Source: Chelydra serpentina (lineage: Eukaryota > Chordata > Testudines > Chelydridae). From it: a stretch of 64,000 nucleotides of DNA. Position 1 is the stretch's first letter. The number at the start of each line of letters is the position of its first letter. Below, in pieces: positions 21,620 to 34,500 of the stretch. Position numbers and translations under genes: made by a program. The notes below the pieces were generated by a model that saw only the letters and a list, made by a program, of their open reading frames with translations, was not told the DNA's origin and searched no databases. Where the stretch lies: assembly GCA_037349315.1 (NCBI GenBank), contig JBAIAC010000033.1, positions 17,006,001 to 17,070,000 of the forward strand. The letters are read 5' to 3'.

Positions 21620-24600
21620 CAGGGCCGGCCCACAACATTTTGGCACCCGAGGCGGGGAGCTCAACTGACGCCCCCATGCCTCTTCGCTTGGGTCAAAACT
21701 TTGAAAGGTCTCAATTCTGCCTTCTTCCTGTTCTACTCCTCTCATGGTACTGCTCTGCTACCTACCCCAGTAAAGGAGAACTAACAACTTAAAATGCCTT
21801 GTTCAAAAATTTTAAATAACACTTAACTTTCAAACACCTGAACAGCAAATGTAACTTTTCTTGTCTGCATAGTAAACACTGGCATTTTTATCTGTTTGAA
21901 TAATCAAAGTGGTGCTTTCCATGCCTTCTTGGTTGCAAAGATTTGAACTGATTCTGCTTCCTGAAGGTACACAGTCTGGGCCAGCTCATGCTCTACTGAG
22001 ATGGTTGCAAGGCCGACCAGCCTCTCCTGTGTCATTGTGGAATGTAGATTTGTTTTTATTAACTTCAGTTTGGAGAAGCTACGTTCTCCACTGACAACTG
22101 TTACAGGAAGTGTTCGAAGTATGCGCAGAGCAACAAAAGCATTTGGAAAGAGGGTGGTCATCTTATTTGTGCACATATATTCCAGAACAGCCTTTGGAGT
22201 CGATCCTGCTGAAATGTATCTTGAAAGGGCTTTCAGTTCATCACCTAAATCACTCGCATCAATATCCCGCATGTCATCATGTGTCAATACTGTCTCTAGT
22301 GCCCTGCATTGCTGGCGTAGGTCTTCTTCAGGTATAGTGAGGAGTTTTGGAATATCATACAACATCCTAAATATACTGCTGTGTTCCTTGAGCTGCATGA
22401 AACGTTCAACTGACTGCACTGCACAATCTAGCACCTGGTTAAAGAATTCAACTTTGAATTGTTGTTTGGGGTGTCTTATGGGATTATCCCGTGCCTCGTA
22501 ATCAAAATGTCGCCTTCTTCGGTGACTCTTGTATTCTTGAATGGGTGGGGAAATAGCTTCAGTGTGAAGGTCCTCTGCCAACTTCTGTACACTCTTCAGA
22601 ACGTTTTGAAATCCCTCATCTGACCGGTAAGACTGCAAGTATGACTTTGCTTTGTCCAGTTATTCCATTGCTCCAGATATATCAAGGTCATGGTCAACAC
22701 CTTGGAGTCTCTTGCTTACAATATTTATTTCAAACAGTATGTCATGCCACAACACTAAGCCACACAGACATTTGAAGTTATGTATGTTTCTGGTGATTCC
22801 ATTTCCCTCTGCCACTGTTCTCCAACAAACAGTTCCTGTCATAGCATGATCCTCAATAATGGCAACTATGGCATCATCTATCTTCCCAATTTGGTGTTTG
22901 ATAGGCTTTATTGCCTCCACTCGACTTTCCCATCGTGTGGCACTCAGTGGTTTCAGTGTCAGAGAGGATGTTCCCAGATGTTGCTTCAAAATTTGCCATC
23001 AATGAGTTGATGCGGAGAAAAATACATTGATGCTTTGAATTACATTTAAAAAAATGAAGCAGCCTCACTAGAAGTTGACACTGTATCACTGACCACCAAG
23101 TTCAATGAATGAGAACTTCATGGGACAAAAAAAGCTTGAGGATTTAACTCTCGGATCCATGTCTGCACTCCTCTGTTCTTTCCTCTCATGTTGGCACCAT
23201 TGTCGTAGCCCTGACCTCTCATGTCAGCTATCGCAATTCCCGTATCTTCCAGCTTTTTAAGAAGCACATTTATTTGTCATACCAGTTTTTGTAGTATCAT
23301 CAATGTCAATAAATTCTAGATAATGCTCTCTGACAGTCACCACTGCAGGGACATTTTCACTAGGTTCTGTTGTTGTTACAAAACGCACCATTAAAGTCAT
23401 TTGTTCTGTATGGCTGAAGTCAGGTGTGCAGTTCAGAATAACAGTGTAATATCTTGCTCACTTCAGATCTGCCACAATCTTCTGTTCGACCTTTGTTGCC
23501 AGTAACTGTATGATCTCATTTTGAATTGTTTTTCCAAGGTAGTGGTGTGTGTACATTTCTTGGGTGGTGACTCTTCTTAGATGCTCCTGTATTACAGCAT
23601 CAAACTCAGCCATCAGCGCCACAATTTTAAGCAAGTTTCCATTGTTTGGCATGTACATCCGATCTGAAGTGCCACGCAGTGCTAGGTTTTGGGTAGCAAG
23701 CATTCTCACAATGGCAATGAGCCTTTTCAGAACATTTTGCCAGTAAAGCGACTCTGATGCAATCTTCTTTTGATGCTGATCATCTATGGTGGCCTTTAAC
23801 CATAGTCTCATCTCAAGCTCTTTCCACCTATGGAATGTTCTCTGGTGATTTGCTGCCTTCTCATGGCATGCCAGATTTCTAGCCAGATTTTTCCAGTCCT
23901 TTGTTCCTGTAGAACCCAATGTGGCTGGAACATTAGACTGGAAGAGTTTGCAACAAAAACAGTAGGCAACATTCTGGGTTTTTGAGTACATAAGCCATGG
24001 CCTCTCCACTTTGTCGCCATTGGGGATTTCACGCCAGTAATGTGTTGGATGGAAACTTCTATTTTCATTGTCTTTGGGGAACATGAAGTTTTTCACTTGC
24101 TGTGGCTCATGCAGTACAAGGAAGTCCCTCGAGCTACTGCTCAAGTGGGTCCACAGTCCTGGATCATCTAGACTTAAGGAACTAAACTCAGCAGCAGCTG
24201 TTTCTTGTGCCTCCACCACACACTTCTCTGATCTATGTGTTTCTTCAGGAATGTGCATGGTTACATCCATTTGAGATGGAGGTATGGATGCTGCAGTAGC
24301 TGACAGGTCACCTGCACTCTGACTAACTGGAAGATCAGGCATCTCCTCACCACTCACATCCTCACTGGGGCCGGAAGGCTCACCGTGAACATTTGTGTCT
24401 ATGAGACCTCCTTCCTGCTTAGATAGAAAAGCTTCCTTTGCTTTCTTTTTCTGAATGCTGCCCCAGAGGGGCGTTTTCTTCTTTCACTCTTGACTGCTGT
24501 TCTGTGCCAGCTATAGTGGCTCTCACTCAATTGAAGGGGACAAATAAGCAGGCTGGTAGCAGGGCCTGAGTGAGAGAAGATATCAGCATCTTAAGGGCCT

Positions 24601-25005
24601 AACTGGTTCCTAGTACTTCAGTTGACTGCCTGTTCTCCTCAAGTGGGTTCAGGGAATCAGCAAGAAACAGGAAGCTCCCTGAGAAGCTGGTGTTATTCAG
24701 TCCAGGCTCCTGGGGGTGCTAGTGAGGTACATAAGAGGCTCCTCCTCCTCCTCTCTCTCCCTGCAGCTCCTGCTGCTTTCTGTTATGCCCTCTCACCTTT
24801 TCTCCTGCCTGCCTGTTATGTCTCGTGTCCTCCTTCCTCCCGTATAGCACTCCACCATCTCTGTGCATCTAGAGCAGAGAGAATACATATACACCGGCAG
24901 CAGACACCGTTTTCTACACTCTGGATCCTAGTGGGGCCCCTCCCCCTGCATAGTCTGGCACCTGAGGCGGCCGCCTCAGTTCACCTCATGGTAAGGCCAG
25001 CCCTG
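21620..25005 (-). mobile_element. 3.4-kb hAT transposon with broken transposase
   Basis: The ends are CAGGGCCGGCC (21620-21630) and GGCCAGCCCTG (24995-25005), flanked by a perfect 8-bp duplication CTAGTTTC (21612-21619 and 25006-25013). That proves a complete hAT insertion with intact edges. The interior encodes a ZMYM-like hAT transposase on the minus strand, now interrupted. The TIRs match those of the short elements at 6283, 31286 and 35201, making this the transposase-bearing relative of that group. The intact target duplication suggests a moderately young insertion, though the coding part has decayed. Confidence 0.97.
21904..24480 (-). pseudogene. hAT transposase, ZMYM/TTF-type zinc finger, frameshifted
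   Basis: Three minus-strand blocks read in order. Block 1 (24357-23458, 299 codons) holds a TTF-type zinc finger at about residues 100-172: W108, W121-L122-x-YS, CFCC (133-136), DWKNL (154-158) and histidines 165 and 171. Block 2 (22989-22660) has LSATRWESRVEAIK, the conserved core motif of this family. Block 3 (22638-21904, 244 codons) ends in the hAT dimerisation domain, with GERSFSKLKLIKTNLHSTM at about 184-202. Upstream of block 1, codons for an ERRKRPSGAAFRKRK-type N terminus lie in another frame (about 24450-24475). The stretch 23457-23000, where the catalytic core continues, is broken by stops and frame changes. The gene is therefore dead. Host ZMYM-like genes descend from such transposases, but the TIRs and target duplication show this is a transposon copy. 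Confidence 0.93.
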
Positions 25006-25089
25006 CTAGTTTCTTTGTGATCGTCAGATGCGGATCCAAGTACAGACTCGATGATGGCGCTCTCCCTGTGCAACCGCACATCTGTTGGC

Positions 25090-25197
25090 TGTTACTACTG
25101 GCTTGCAGAACTGACACGAAGTGTCAGGGCCCAGGAATACTTCATCATCACGTGCCATGTGTTGTTTTTAAATTGATCATTTTGTTTACATTGCCAG
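25090..25197 (+). repeat. Direct repeat copy 1 (with 26492-26599)
   Basis: About 108 bp from TGTTACTACTGGCTTGCAG to TTGTTTACATTGCCAG recurs in the same orientation 1.4 kb downstream at roughly 90% identity by eye. It is either a local duplication or two copies of an unnamed repeat. Confidence 0.85.
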
Positions 25198-25882
25198 TTG
25201 CTGTTGGCTGAGGTAGGGGTGTATGTGAAACACACCAACCCCACATTGCAGTGATTAGAGCTAGTGTCATTTCTTTTTACTTGCTTCCATTTCCATACTA
25301 GCCTGGGTGGAAAACGGCCTGGACTGCAAAACCTCAGAGCAGCAGGTGAAGGACAGGTTCTTCTCTCCTCCAGCATCCCGGAAGCATCCTTTTATGGAGC
25401 TCAGCTATTCATAATGCTGGTCCCCAGAGATTATATTTGACATTTTATAGGTTTCTTTGGCTGACTTAAGAGGATCATTTTAACATTTAAGCACAATAAA
25501 ATAAGTCACTGATCAACAGAAGGGAAAGGCTTAAATGATCTTATCATCTTCCTCGGATTATGCAGGCTTCCTGGAACCACAGGTTCCAATCCTAGTCAGA
25601 GGCCACTCTAGCTATAGACAAATGAAGTAACTGCTTAGATCAGCAGATCTCTGGGCAACTGCCTCCAGTGGCAGATTTGGCCCAGCAGCCCTTCCCTGAC
25701 AAAGAGGTGGCTGGGCCAAACTTGAGAGGAACTGCAGCCCCATCCATCAGGTTGCAACATCACTCAGGCTCAGCTGCCCCTCCATCATGACAGAAATGCG
25801 GCTGGGCCAAATCTGCTGCCCTAGGTGTAGGATGAGGGGTGCAGCCCACTAAAGTTTTGTCTAGAGTAACAGATTGTTTTGA

Positions 25883-26075
25883 TAGGTTTCAGTGTAGTAG
25901 CCCTGTTAGTCTGTGTCAGCAAAACGAAAATAAGAAAGAAAAACTGGTGGCACCTTAGAGACTAACAAATTTATTTCAGCATAAGCTTTCGTGGGTGGGT
26001 ACTAACCCACGAAAGCTTATGCTGAAATAAATTTGTTAGTCTCTAAGGTGCTACAAGTTTTTCTTTCTTATTTTC
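25883..26075. mobile_element. Fold-back element with 12-bp target duplication
   Basis: Arms 25926-25996 and 26005-26075 (71 bp each) are reverse complements with two mismatches around an 8-base loop, GGGTACTA. An extra 43-bp tail (25883-25925) with CCCTGTTAGTCTGTGTCAGC lies only on the left. The element is flanked by AGATTGTTTTGA at 25871-25882 and 26076-26087. The arm phrase CACCTTAGAGACTAACAAAT resembles a palindromic repeat abundant in turtles, to my recollection. A 12-bp duplication is unusual for a cut-and-paste transposon and more like target-primed insertion. Confidence 0.85.
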
Positions 26076-26087
26076 AGATTGTTTTGA

Positions 26088-29000
26088 GTGGCCTCTGGTC
26101 CTAACAGGGTTGATTCAGCCCTTTGTTATTCTGAGGTGCATAGATTGGGTGCCACAAAGTTCACCATGTAAAGGTCCTTCAGAAGAAATCTCTACTCACA
26201 CTACTATCTTACTGCATAAGTAGGTCCATTCACTTCATTAGGACTACTCAACATGAGTCATAGCAGTCCAAAATGAGGTCCTGTATATCCTGCAGGGATA
26301 TTAATGATCCCATGACACAGTGCCCTTAGCCAAAATTCCTCCCTCCCCATTCCCACGTACACTGTTGTCTAAGCTGTGCACCAGTAGGCTAAATTTCAGT
26401 TATGCTGTTTGCATAGAGTATGTGAAGTGCTTTGGGATCCTTAAAAATAATAATTTTAAAAAACCCACCACACCAACAAAATGCAAATTACTGTTACTAC
26501 TGACTTGCAGAACTGGCATGAACTGTCAGGGGCCAGGAACACTTCATCATCACGTGCAATGTGTGTTTTTAAATTGATCATTTTGTTTACATTGCCAGGC
26601 GTGGCAAAAAGCAGCCGTGATTCCCAGTTTGTTACTACTTCTTCCCAGGTGTAGATATGAAACTATGACACCTCCCTCTCCCCTTTGCAGAGCAAACACA
26701 GCATTTGCTGGGATAAAGCTCTGCTTATGTAAGTTTCTGAGGAATGTCAACTTGAAAATCTGGCTGGGGAAAACTTTAAAAGCTAATTTTTGTCTTTCCT
26801 AGGGATCTAATCTATCTTTTGAGTGTTCAGGAACTTCAGAAAGTATTTTCATCCCACATGTTAATTACAGTATAACAATCCTCTTAGCACTCTGGAACAT
26901 TTTGTTAGGGCTTTAAATTGGGTATGTAAATTATTTGTAGTTCTGGCAATGGGTTTCTCTTCTGCCCAGAAGGACAGTTGTTGCAAGATGGTAATGATCA
27001 GTGCAGATAATCAACTGAAGGGATTGTTTGAAATGCGATTTTACCTCAGGGATGCACTACAAGTTTAACAAGATATTAAGGCATTTTGAAAAACACCATT
27101 GTTTTCAACTGCTCTGGGATACCAACACTTTCATTTTACTTTTATAAGAAAAAAAACCAAACCCTTGAGACAAACAGTGAATTTAAAAGATGGGAGCCCT
27201 TTCCTGTGACCCAATTCAACTCCCACAGATTTCAACAAGACCTTGACTCAGGGGAACCATCCTTTGCTATCTCAAGGTTAGACCCTGAGAACTATTGAGC
27301 ATCTGTAACTCCCATTGCCTGCCTTGGGAGCAGCAGGTTCTCAACATTTCATTCTGTATACCCAGTTATGTTTGTCTCAGGAAAAGCACTAAGGGGAAAG
27401 AGATACGCAAGACAGTGTCATGAAAACACTAGTGCTGCCTTTAAATCTATAATAAAGAGCTCAGTAACTCTCCAACTACAAACACCCCTTTAGACACAAG
27501 AAAAGCAACATTTTCATGTCTAATCAGAAACATGGACCGAACTCCTTTTTAAGAAGCCAAAATTGATTCCATGCCAATTTCAGAGGGGAAATCTGCTTAA
27601 ACAAACCAAACCAAAACCCTGTAGTCCAATATGACCCTTAGAATTTAGGAGGCAGGTGTGCAAACAAGACTGCCTCCAAAGTATTACTGCTGATACTAAG
27701 TTCTGTGTCAAAACTGCATTGAATACCAGCACAAATCCATTTGTTCTGTAGTACACAACACATAAGACACATTTTAAAGAGGCATGCAAATAAGCTACAT
27801 TTCAAAAAAATCTTGCAGTTACAGGTTCACACAGCATAGAACTCTGAGTCTTCTCTATGTTTCATATTTTTAAAGTTTTGATGTGACTCAAAACTTTCTA
27901 GTAAGAACAAAAATTTTACATTTGTAGTTCTCTCCATATTTGGGCAATTCATCATATTGAAATAATATCTGTGCTGCTTGGATTTTTCATCCCTACTTTT
28001 TTCACAATGGAAAGACTAACTTGACATCCTCATATTTTTGTCCATGCGTCATTACAGAAAATACACAAAATACAATGTATCTAAAGAGATTACACAGTGC
28101 ATTCATTCTTGGTGCAATGTGAAAACACACACCAATTCAAACCAAATCCAAAACAAAATAACCCGATACATAGCTTATATAAAAGCATTAAAATATTCTG
28201 TATAACCAGGACCCCAGTCAACATATTCCGGTTTCATTTTTAAGTTAAAAATAAACACACACACTTTGTTTCTGTGTTTTAACATTAGACTAGTAGGGTA
28301 GTTAGAGCCCAAATTCTAGTTCTTCATACTATCCCCTTTAAACTAATGAACACTTCATTGGAGAGAGCACACACATGCAAACATTTAACTTACCATTTTT
28401 TAAGCTGTCTTGTCTCTTCAGCATCATTGTATCTGATGTCTTGTTTTAAGCAGAGAGAATAAATATAAATGACATTGAAGACAATATCCCAAAGGATCTA
28501 TCAACCAACAGAATTAAAAAAAAATTTAAAAAATCATCCACGGCAAGTGAAAAGGTCGACCAGAAGATTTCTAGTCAGAAATAGAAGTGATCTGATGAGA
28601 AGGGGAAGGTTATGTTGCTGAGATATGAGTACTGTGTACAGCTGTTACTCTAGTAATAATTCATCATATAAATATGTAAATGAGAGGGGGAGGAGGGTGT
28701 GAGATTGCTGTTTAAATCACACACAGTCACTCCCTGCCTTTAGGCAGAAAAATAGACCATCCCTACAGAAAGTGTTTCAGAAAATACAAAGTAAAAGTTG
28801 TTGCAAGTCATAAAGAATGAAATCATTTAAATATTTCTTCAACACAGAGTGGGCAAATTCATCCCTGGTGTAACTCCATTGTTCTAAATACAAAGTATTT
28901 AGCTCCATTGATCTAAATGGAATTACACCTGGGATAAAAAGGATTTAGGTTTCTTTTGGTGTTTAAAAAGTGAGGATAAAGAGAGACCAGACACAGCCGA

Positions 29001-29311
29001 TCAATTTGACCAGGATACTAGTGTTGAAACATGTATGCATTGACTTTGCACTTCCAAGTACATTCCCACAAGACTTATACAAAAAGGTGGTTTAGTGAAC
29101 TCTGGCTGCCCCTGTTAAATCCTGGTACTGCCACTGTAACTTGCCAGGAATACTAAATAAATGTCTAATGAGACATCAGTTCTTGCAACAGATGTATACT
29201 TGCTTCCATACCTGGTTCATCATCCTTAGTTTGTTGAAGGTCAGAGTGGTTTGGTGGAGCTTCAGAAGGTTCACAAAATTAGGAGAGGCAGAAAGGAGAG
29301 AGTCTGTAGGG
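26088..29311. other. Non-coding stretch
   Basis: It includes copy 2 of the direct repeat (26492-26599). At 28850-28945, TGGTGTAACTCCATTG and GGAATTACACCTGGGAT form a diverged inverted pair typical of an old amniote repeat. No coding exon recognised. Confidence 0.45.
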
Positions 29312-30130
29312 CAGGCCTGCACAACTCGTAAAGCGGTGAGGGCCATATTACTCCAAAGAAAACAGTGGAGGGCTGAAACCCACCGGCCCCGCAGAAACAC
29401 CCCCCAGCGCCGCCCGCCCTATGGAAACAACTCCTCCTTCCCCAGCGCTGGGGTGTGGAAGCCTGTAGTGGAGGAAAGAAACAGCGAGCATCGGGTGACC
29501 AGATCACAGCAGTAAAATAGGATCCGCCCCCTCCCCGCTCGGCCCCACCATCACACCCCTCTTCACGCCCCCAGGGGTCACTATATTACTGCACACAACA
29601 GTCAATCAATGTAGTTGTAGATAAATCTCTGCATTATGCATTTTTGTATAACTTTTATATGACTTTGTATTGAACCTTGGTAATATGTTATAGCGGGCCC
29701 CTAAGGTAGTATAGTTAAGGTAAAAGAAAAATGTCTTTTTGCTAGAAGTAGAATAAGATCTCCCCCCCACACTTTGTATTCAATTGCTCTGTTGAATGAA
29801 TGAGGTGTGAATGAGGAAGGCGTGGAAGGCAGGCACCTCCAGACAGCTGCAACCCTTGGAGAGGAGATGGGAACCAGACCAAGGAAAATCAAACTTGTCA
29901 AGTGGGCTGACTAGAGAAGAGCAGACATACTGACGGCCTCGGGGGTTAGAAGCAAGCACCTTCCTTTGGGAACACCCTCTTTGCAGCATTGTGACAACCC
30001 CCAGCCCAGAGACAAGCAGCAAAAAGGACCAACGGACACAGTCCCAGATTTTGGGCCACACAGTGAGCCCACCTACTCACCCCCCCCCCCCCCCGTGAGC
30101 CGCACAGTGAGCCCATGTTGTGCAGGCCTG
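29312..30130. repeat. CAGGCCTGCACAAC inverted ends around repeat-derived DNA
   Basis: CAGGCCTGCACAACTCG at 29312 and GTTGTGCAGGCCTG at 30117-30130 are inverted termini of a hAT-like family. The flanking 8-mers CTGTAGGG and TGTGTACA do not match. The interior changes character at about 29505, where CGGGTGACCAGATC begins, and from about 29600 reads like LTR or other repeat sequence. It includes a C-run at about 30081-30094. I think two partial elements with a composite interior are likelier than one intact transposon. Confidence 0.45.
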
Positions 30131-30440
30131 TGTGTACAGATTGGTAGGGGAAAGTGTTGATAGAGTAGTGCAGAGGGCCAACAGAGGGGAGCTCCATAGA
30201 TTAGTACGGCAACACCCAAGGATAGAAGGATCAGCATGAGACTAATGCTGAAGTACAGCTGACAAATTTGGGCGGCATCCCAGATGAAGCAAGGAAACCT
30301 GGCGATGTTTGGTTGATTGCATAATTGCATCCAGTGATTCTGTATAAATACTTATCACGTGTTCATTTTTGACATAACTCCTCTGTTTGTTCGGGGAGAG
30401 ACTGTTCCCAAGACAGCCCTGGCTGCCCTGCTTGTGCTTG
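30131..30440 (+). repeat. Possible LTR-like segment with TATA motif
   Basis: TGTATAAATACTTATCACGT (about 30340) followed by CTCTGTTTGTTCGGGGAGAG resembles a promoter region of an LTR-type element, perhaps continuous with 29600-30060 before disruption. No second LTR, primer-binding site or coding region was found, so this is tentative. Confidence 0.25.
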
Positions 30441-31285
30441 GTTTTAGAAACAGTTGTTCATTACCTTTTACATTTCAACATGAAAAGTAAGACACACACC
30501 TCAGAATGCAGAATAGTTATGATAGGAAACAATTCAGTTGAAAATATTCCAATCAACAGACAGCATGAAAAGCCAATAGTGTGTACTAAGTACAAATCCT
30601 AAAAGCTAGTTAATATGCTAATGGTGTGACATCGGCTCCCACTGCATGAAGACAAATTCCATATCAAGAGTATTCTCTCTCCGACACACAGACAACTACC
30701 CCGTCCGTCTTGTTCATGAGAATTCCCAATTGATTTTATTTTTGGTGCCTCACATAGTGTGCATAAATTATAGCTGCTGTATCAGTTTGCATTATCAAAG
30801 GGCATCTCTCTTCAGAACCTCTCCTTTTGCACTGTTATACTGTCCCCCATACAAGTGTCATTTCAATGGATCTTCATCATAAACAGCTGAAACAAGCAAT
30901 TAAAATGTGTGTGTTGAATGCCAGGACTGAGTACTGGGCACTGTGAAAGCCAGGAGAGGCAGAGAGTATTGAACCACATCTCCCATGAGATGGGATGAAG
31001 GAAGTCTCCATAAGGATCCCTCACCACCAGTACCACATTAATCATTGTAAGGAGGGTGGGGTTTGTCCCCCCATAACAGAAAAGGTCACAGTGCTCACCC
31101 CCAAACCTAGAAGAACAGTCCTCCCTATCCAGGTGCCTAGCCACAGCTGCAGAGGATGATTGCAATACAGAAGTGATAGATACAGCCCCAGAGTAGAGTG
31201 TATCATCTTTTCTGTCAGCCAGTTTGTATCCCCCAAACCCCACCCCAGCCCAACCTCATACTACCAGTCCAGCCTCTGGAGCACC
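30441..31285. other. Non-coding stretch
   Basis: A 126-codon minus-strand frame (31243-30863) has no domain. Nothing recognised. Confidence 0.45.
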
Positions 31286-31525
31286 CAGGGCCGGCTCTGG
31301 CTTTTTTGCCGCCCCAGGCAAAAAAGCCGCCCGCTGCCACGCTGCCCCAGCCAGGGCGCTGGGCGGCATGCCCCGCTCTCCCCTGGCCGGAGGAGCGCCG
31401 CGGGGAGAGCGGTATGCCCGCCGCCCCACTCCCCCGGCCTGGCGCCGGCGGGGAAGAGCGCCGCCCCCCCGCGGCTTGCTGCCCCAGGCACGCACTTGCT
31501 GTGCTGGTGCCTGGAGCCGCCCCTG
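31286..31525. mobile_element. 240-bp non-autonomous hAT, CAGGGCCGGC family
   Basis: The ends CAGGGCCGGCTCTGG and CTGGAGCCGCCCCTG are flanked by a perfect 8-bp duplication GGAGCACC (31278-31285 and 31526-31533). It is GC-rich inside, with GCCGCCCCAGGCA at the left and GCCCCAGGCACGCACTTGCT at the right as subterminal repeats. The frames of 100-170 codons that cross it are composition artefacts. Confidence 0.97.
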
Positions 31526-31533
31526 GGAGCACC

Positions 31534-34500
31534 CAACCCTCCATCAGCATGGACGGTGGTCTGCATGGACAGGTCTCTGTGGGGCCCAGAAGCAAAGCTG
31601 AGGGGGATAGAAGGAAAAAGGTCACTGAAGCAACGGAGTCTCTTTCCACATACAGAACTAGGGGACAGTGGCTGGTCCAGTTAGATTAGACAGCAGTGCA
31701 AGGGATTTGCTGCTTATGATATTATTAGGACTAAAGATGGTTTTAATGAGGTGTAAGTTTGATTATAAATCTTCATCATCTACTATATATTACATGCATG
31801 CACACATTGTATTTCAGGGCCAAACCCTGTTTGCCATATTGCAGCAAATAGCAATACAGATTTCAAAGTATTCATTTACATAATTACTAGGGTAATCAGC
31901 AGAACATTTTCAAATTGCCTCACTGATCTCTTCCTGTACACCACAAAAGTTAGGAAGCAAAAGTAGTGTTGGCTTCAGTTCTCTTCTGCCCATTCTGCCT
32001 CCCCTCTTTTTAAAAAGGTATTAAGACATTAATAAGCATTGGCAAAGAGAAGCAAAGCCTAACAAAATTCCATATAAAAAAGTGGTGTGTAAGGGTTAAA
32101 TAGCTCTGCAGTCATTGACTGGGTAGTTAAAAGGTGAGTGCCTGACAAGAGATAAAGAACATTTACAGGTACAGATTGGGTCAGGTGACAGTTATTATAA
32201 CCCCAGTAAAGTGCCAACATTGCAAAAGCTTTTATGTCATCATTTGCAAGGGCAAGTGTTGTTTCAAACTGAGGTAGGTGGCACGGTGGATTAGTGTACT
32301 AGTTCAGATCATTTCTGGAGGCCTGGGCTCAGATTTTGTTTGGGCTACAAATGCAAAAGAAGTTGTTAATTTAGTCCAAATCTGAAGTCTCTGCTCAGAA
32401 GAGGCCTAGGATTAGATAATATCCCCTTTAAGGTCAAAGTGGTTTGGATATTGCTTTATAATTCCTTCCTGCATGATGCCTTGCTCTTGCCAATGCGGTT
32501 AGTCTCACTGCAGTGAAAAGCAAATTCACTCAAAGGAGTGATGTAGCAGCACAGGTATTTGAGAGATGGGACAGACTTCAGGGGAACATTCTCTAGTGGT
32601 GAGACCCAGGAATTGAACACAGGTATTATGGTTCTATTCCTGGTTGCATGGAGTTCCTGTGTGGCCACTTACCTGTCTGCACCTTGAGTTCCTCCTCTGT
32701 AAAACTGGGCTAGTGCCCACTTGTGCAAAGTGCTGAGGCTCTTAATAGTGGTGCTTGCCAATCTAAAGAGGGAAAAGTACTACATATATAATTCCAGCAT
32801 CCCCCCATTTGACAGTGCTAGTAGCTGCTGAATGGCTACACTGCACAGTATCAGTCCCGAAGAAGGAAGTGTGGAGGAGACAACGCCATGCATTCGTTTT
32901 CAACACCCCAAAGCAATGCTTTTTTGGAATGATTACTGGGCAACTTAGTAACCCAGCATTACCTCCCAGAGCACAATAGCTCACTGGAATGAACAGCGCT
33001 GCAGTCGCTGCAACATCCACCCTAACAGCCCTGCAGAGGGATTAAGATTACATTTGAACTCTTTGTAAAGAGCCCCACTTACAGCCGGCCCACAAAAACC
33101 CTTGACAAGTTTGAATCCTAAATTAACCAGTGGCACTAGGATTTAAACTCATGACAGTCAGATGCAGATTGCTGGGCGCCTTGCCAAGCTCTAGACGGAG
33201 CCAGATGAGATCTGTACATACTGACTTTTCCCACACAAGCAGGTCCTGTTTGCTTGGCCATTTTAGATGAAATAGATGAAAAGAAGCAGTCACTTCAGCT
33301 GAAGGTCATGCAAGTGGAGTTACTCCACGTTGGGCACAGTTAACCTTTGAACATTACGGGCGACCGGGCTATTTGGCTAGTTAACGAATGCTCTGCTCAG
33401 AAGCACAGGGCCTTTTTGCTTAGGTCTCAGTGTGCCCAGTTTAGGTTTTGAGTTACACAACACTGCAAGTCTTACTACTGCTTATCAGTCAGAAAAGGCT
33501 AGTAGTTATTTATAGCACCAACTATATAAAGCAATAAAGCCTATGAGTCGTCTAACATATCATTTATCTAGAGGTATAAAAAGGGACAGTCATTAAAACA
33601 GAACAGGCGGTTTTATCTCATATTTCTATTCAAAACCTAATTTAACATCCTCAGAGCCATTGTATGTTCAGATGATTAATAGGCTGCTCAAGATATTGTG
33701 GAGGGGGCAAGCATAGCAGGAAGGGGAGGGAATGCAACGCCAACCACTAACAACATTTTTTTTAAAAAGGAAAGGCCAGATTTTGGGAACTCCCAAATGG
33801 TTCTTTACCAGAATAAGGACTCAAGCATTCAATCTATTTGTGTTTAGTATTTCTCAGGATTTGTTCCACGACAACATAGGGCCAGAGCCTTCTCTGCTTG
33901 ATTTCAGTGGCAGGCTTCAATTGACTTTTAAGCAATTGGTCCTGACCCCAGTTTTTTGGGGCAGGATTCTCCCTCTCTCACACACTCCTCCTCCCCCTAC
34001 CAGTTATAAAAGTTCTGTGCTTCGAAGAGCCTGTGATATAGTTCTTAGTTTAAAGCCCACTCTTGTCCCCTTTATTCAGACAAAAATCCCACTGGCTTCC
34101 AAGAATTTTCCCTGAGCAAGGATTTCAAGATTATCCCCTTAAATTAGTGAATAGTTTGTATTAAATGTCAACAGCATGTGCAAGACAGAGTGCCCTATGG
34201 CAGATAATTATCTGCTGAAACATTAGCCTTTTTGTCCCATACATGGCAGATTCCATATTTTGCTGCTTGCGATCCATGAGTGACCTTTTTATGGACTTGT
34301 TAATTTTCATTGCATACTCTTGACGTCTGGTATTAAGTTACTGTGACAGAGAGACCCTTTGGCAAAGGGTCCTCTGATCCTTGCAAACGACTTGTCTCAG
34401 ATTTGACAAACTCGCTACACCAAGCACATATCTTGCAGGGTATTTATCCATAAGGGGTAACATGGGAGGTATCTACACAGCTCGTAACTTATCAAGACTC

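Noticed and set aside
22001..22501. 166-codon plus-strand frame
   Set aside because: Antisense shadow of the hAT transposase C-terminal block.
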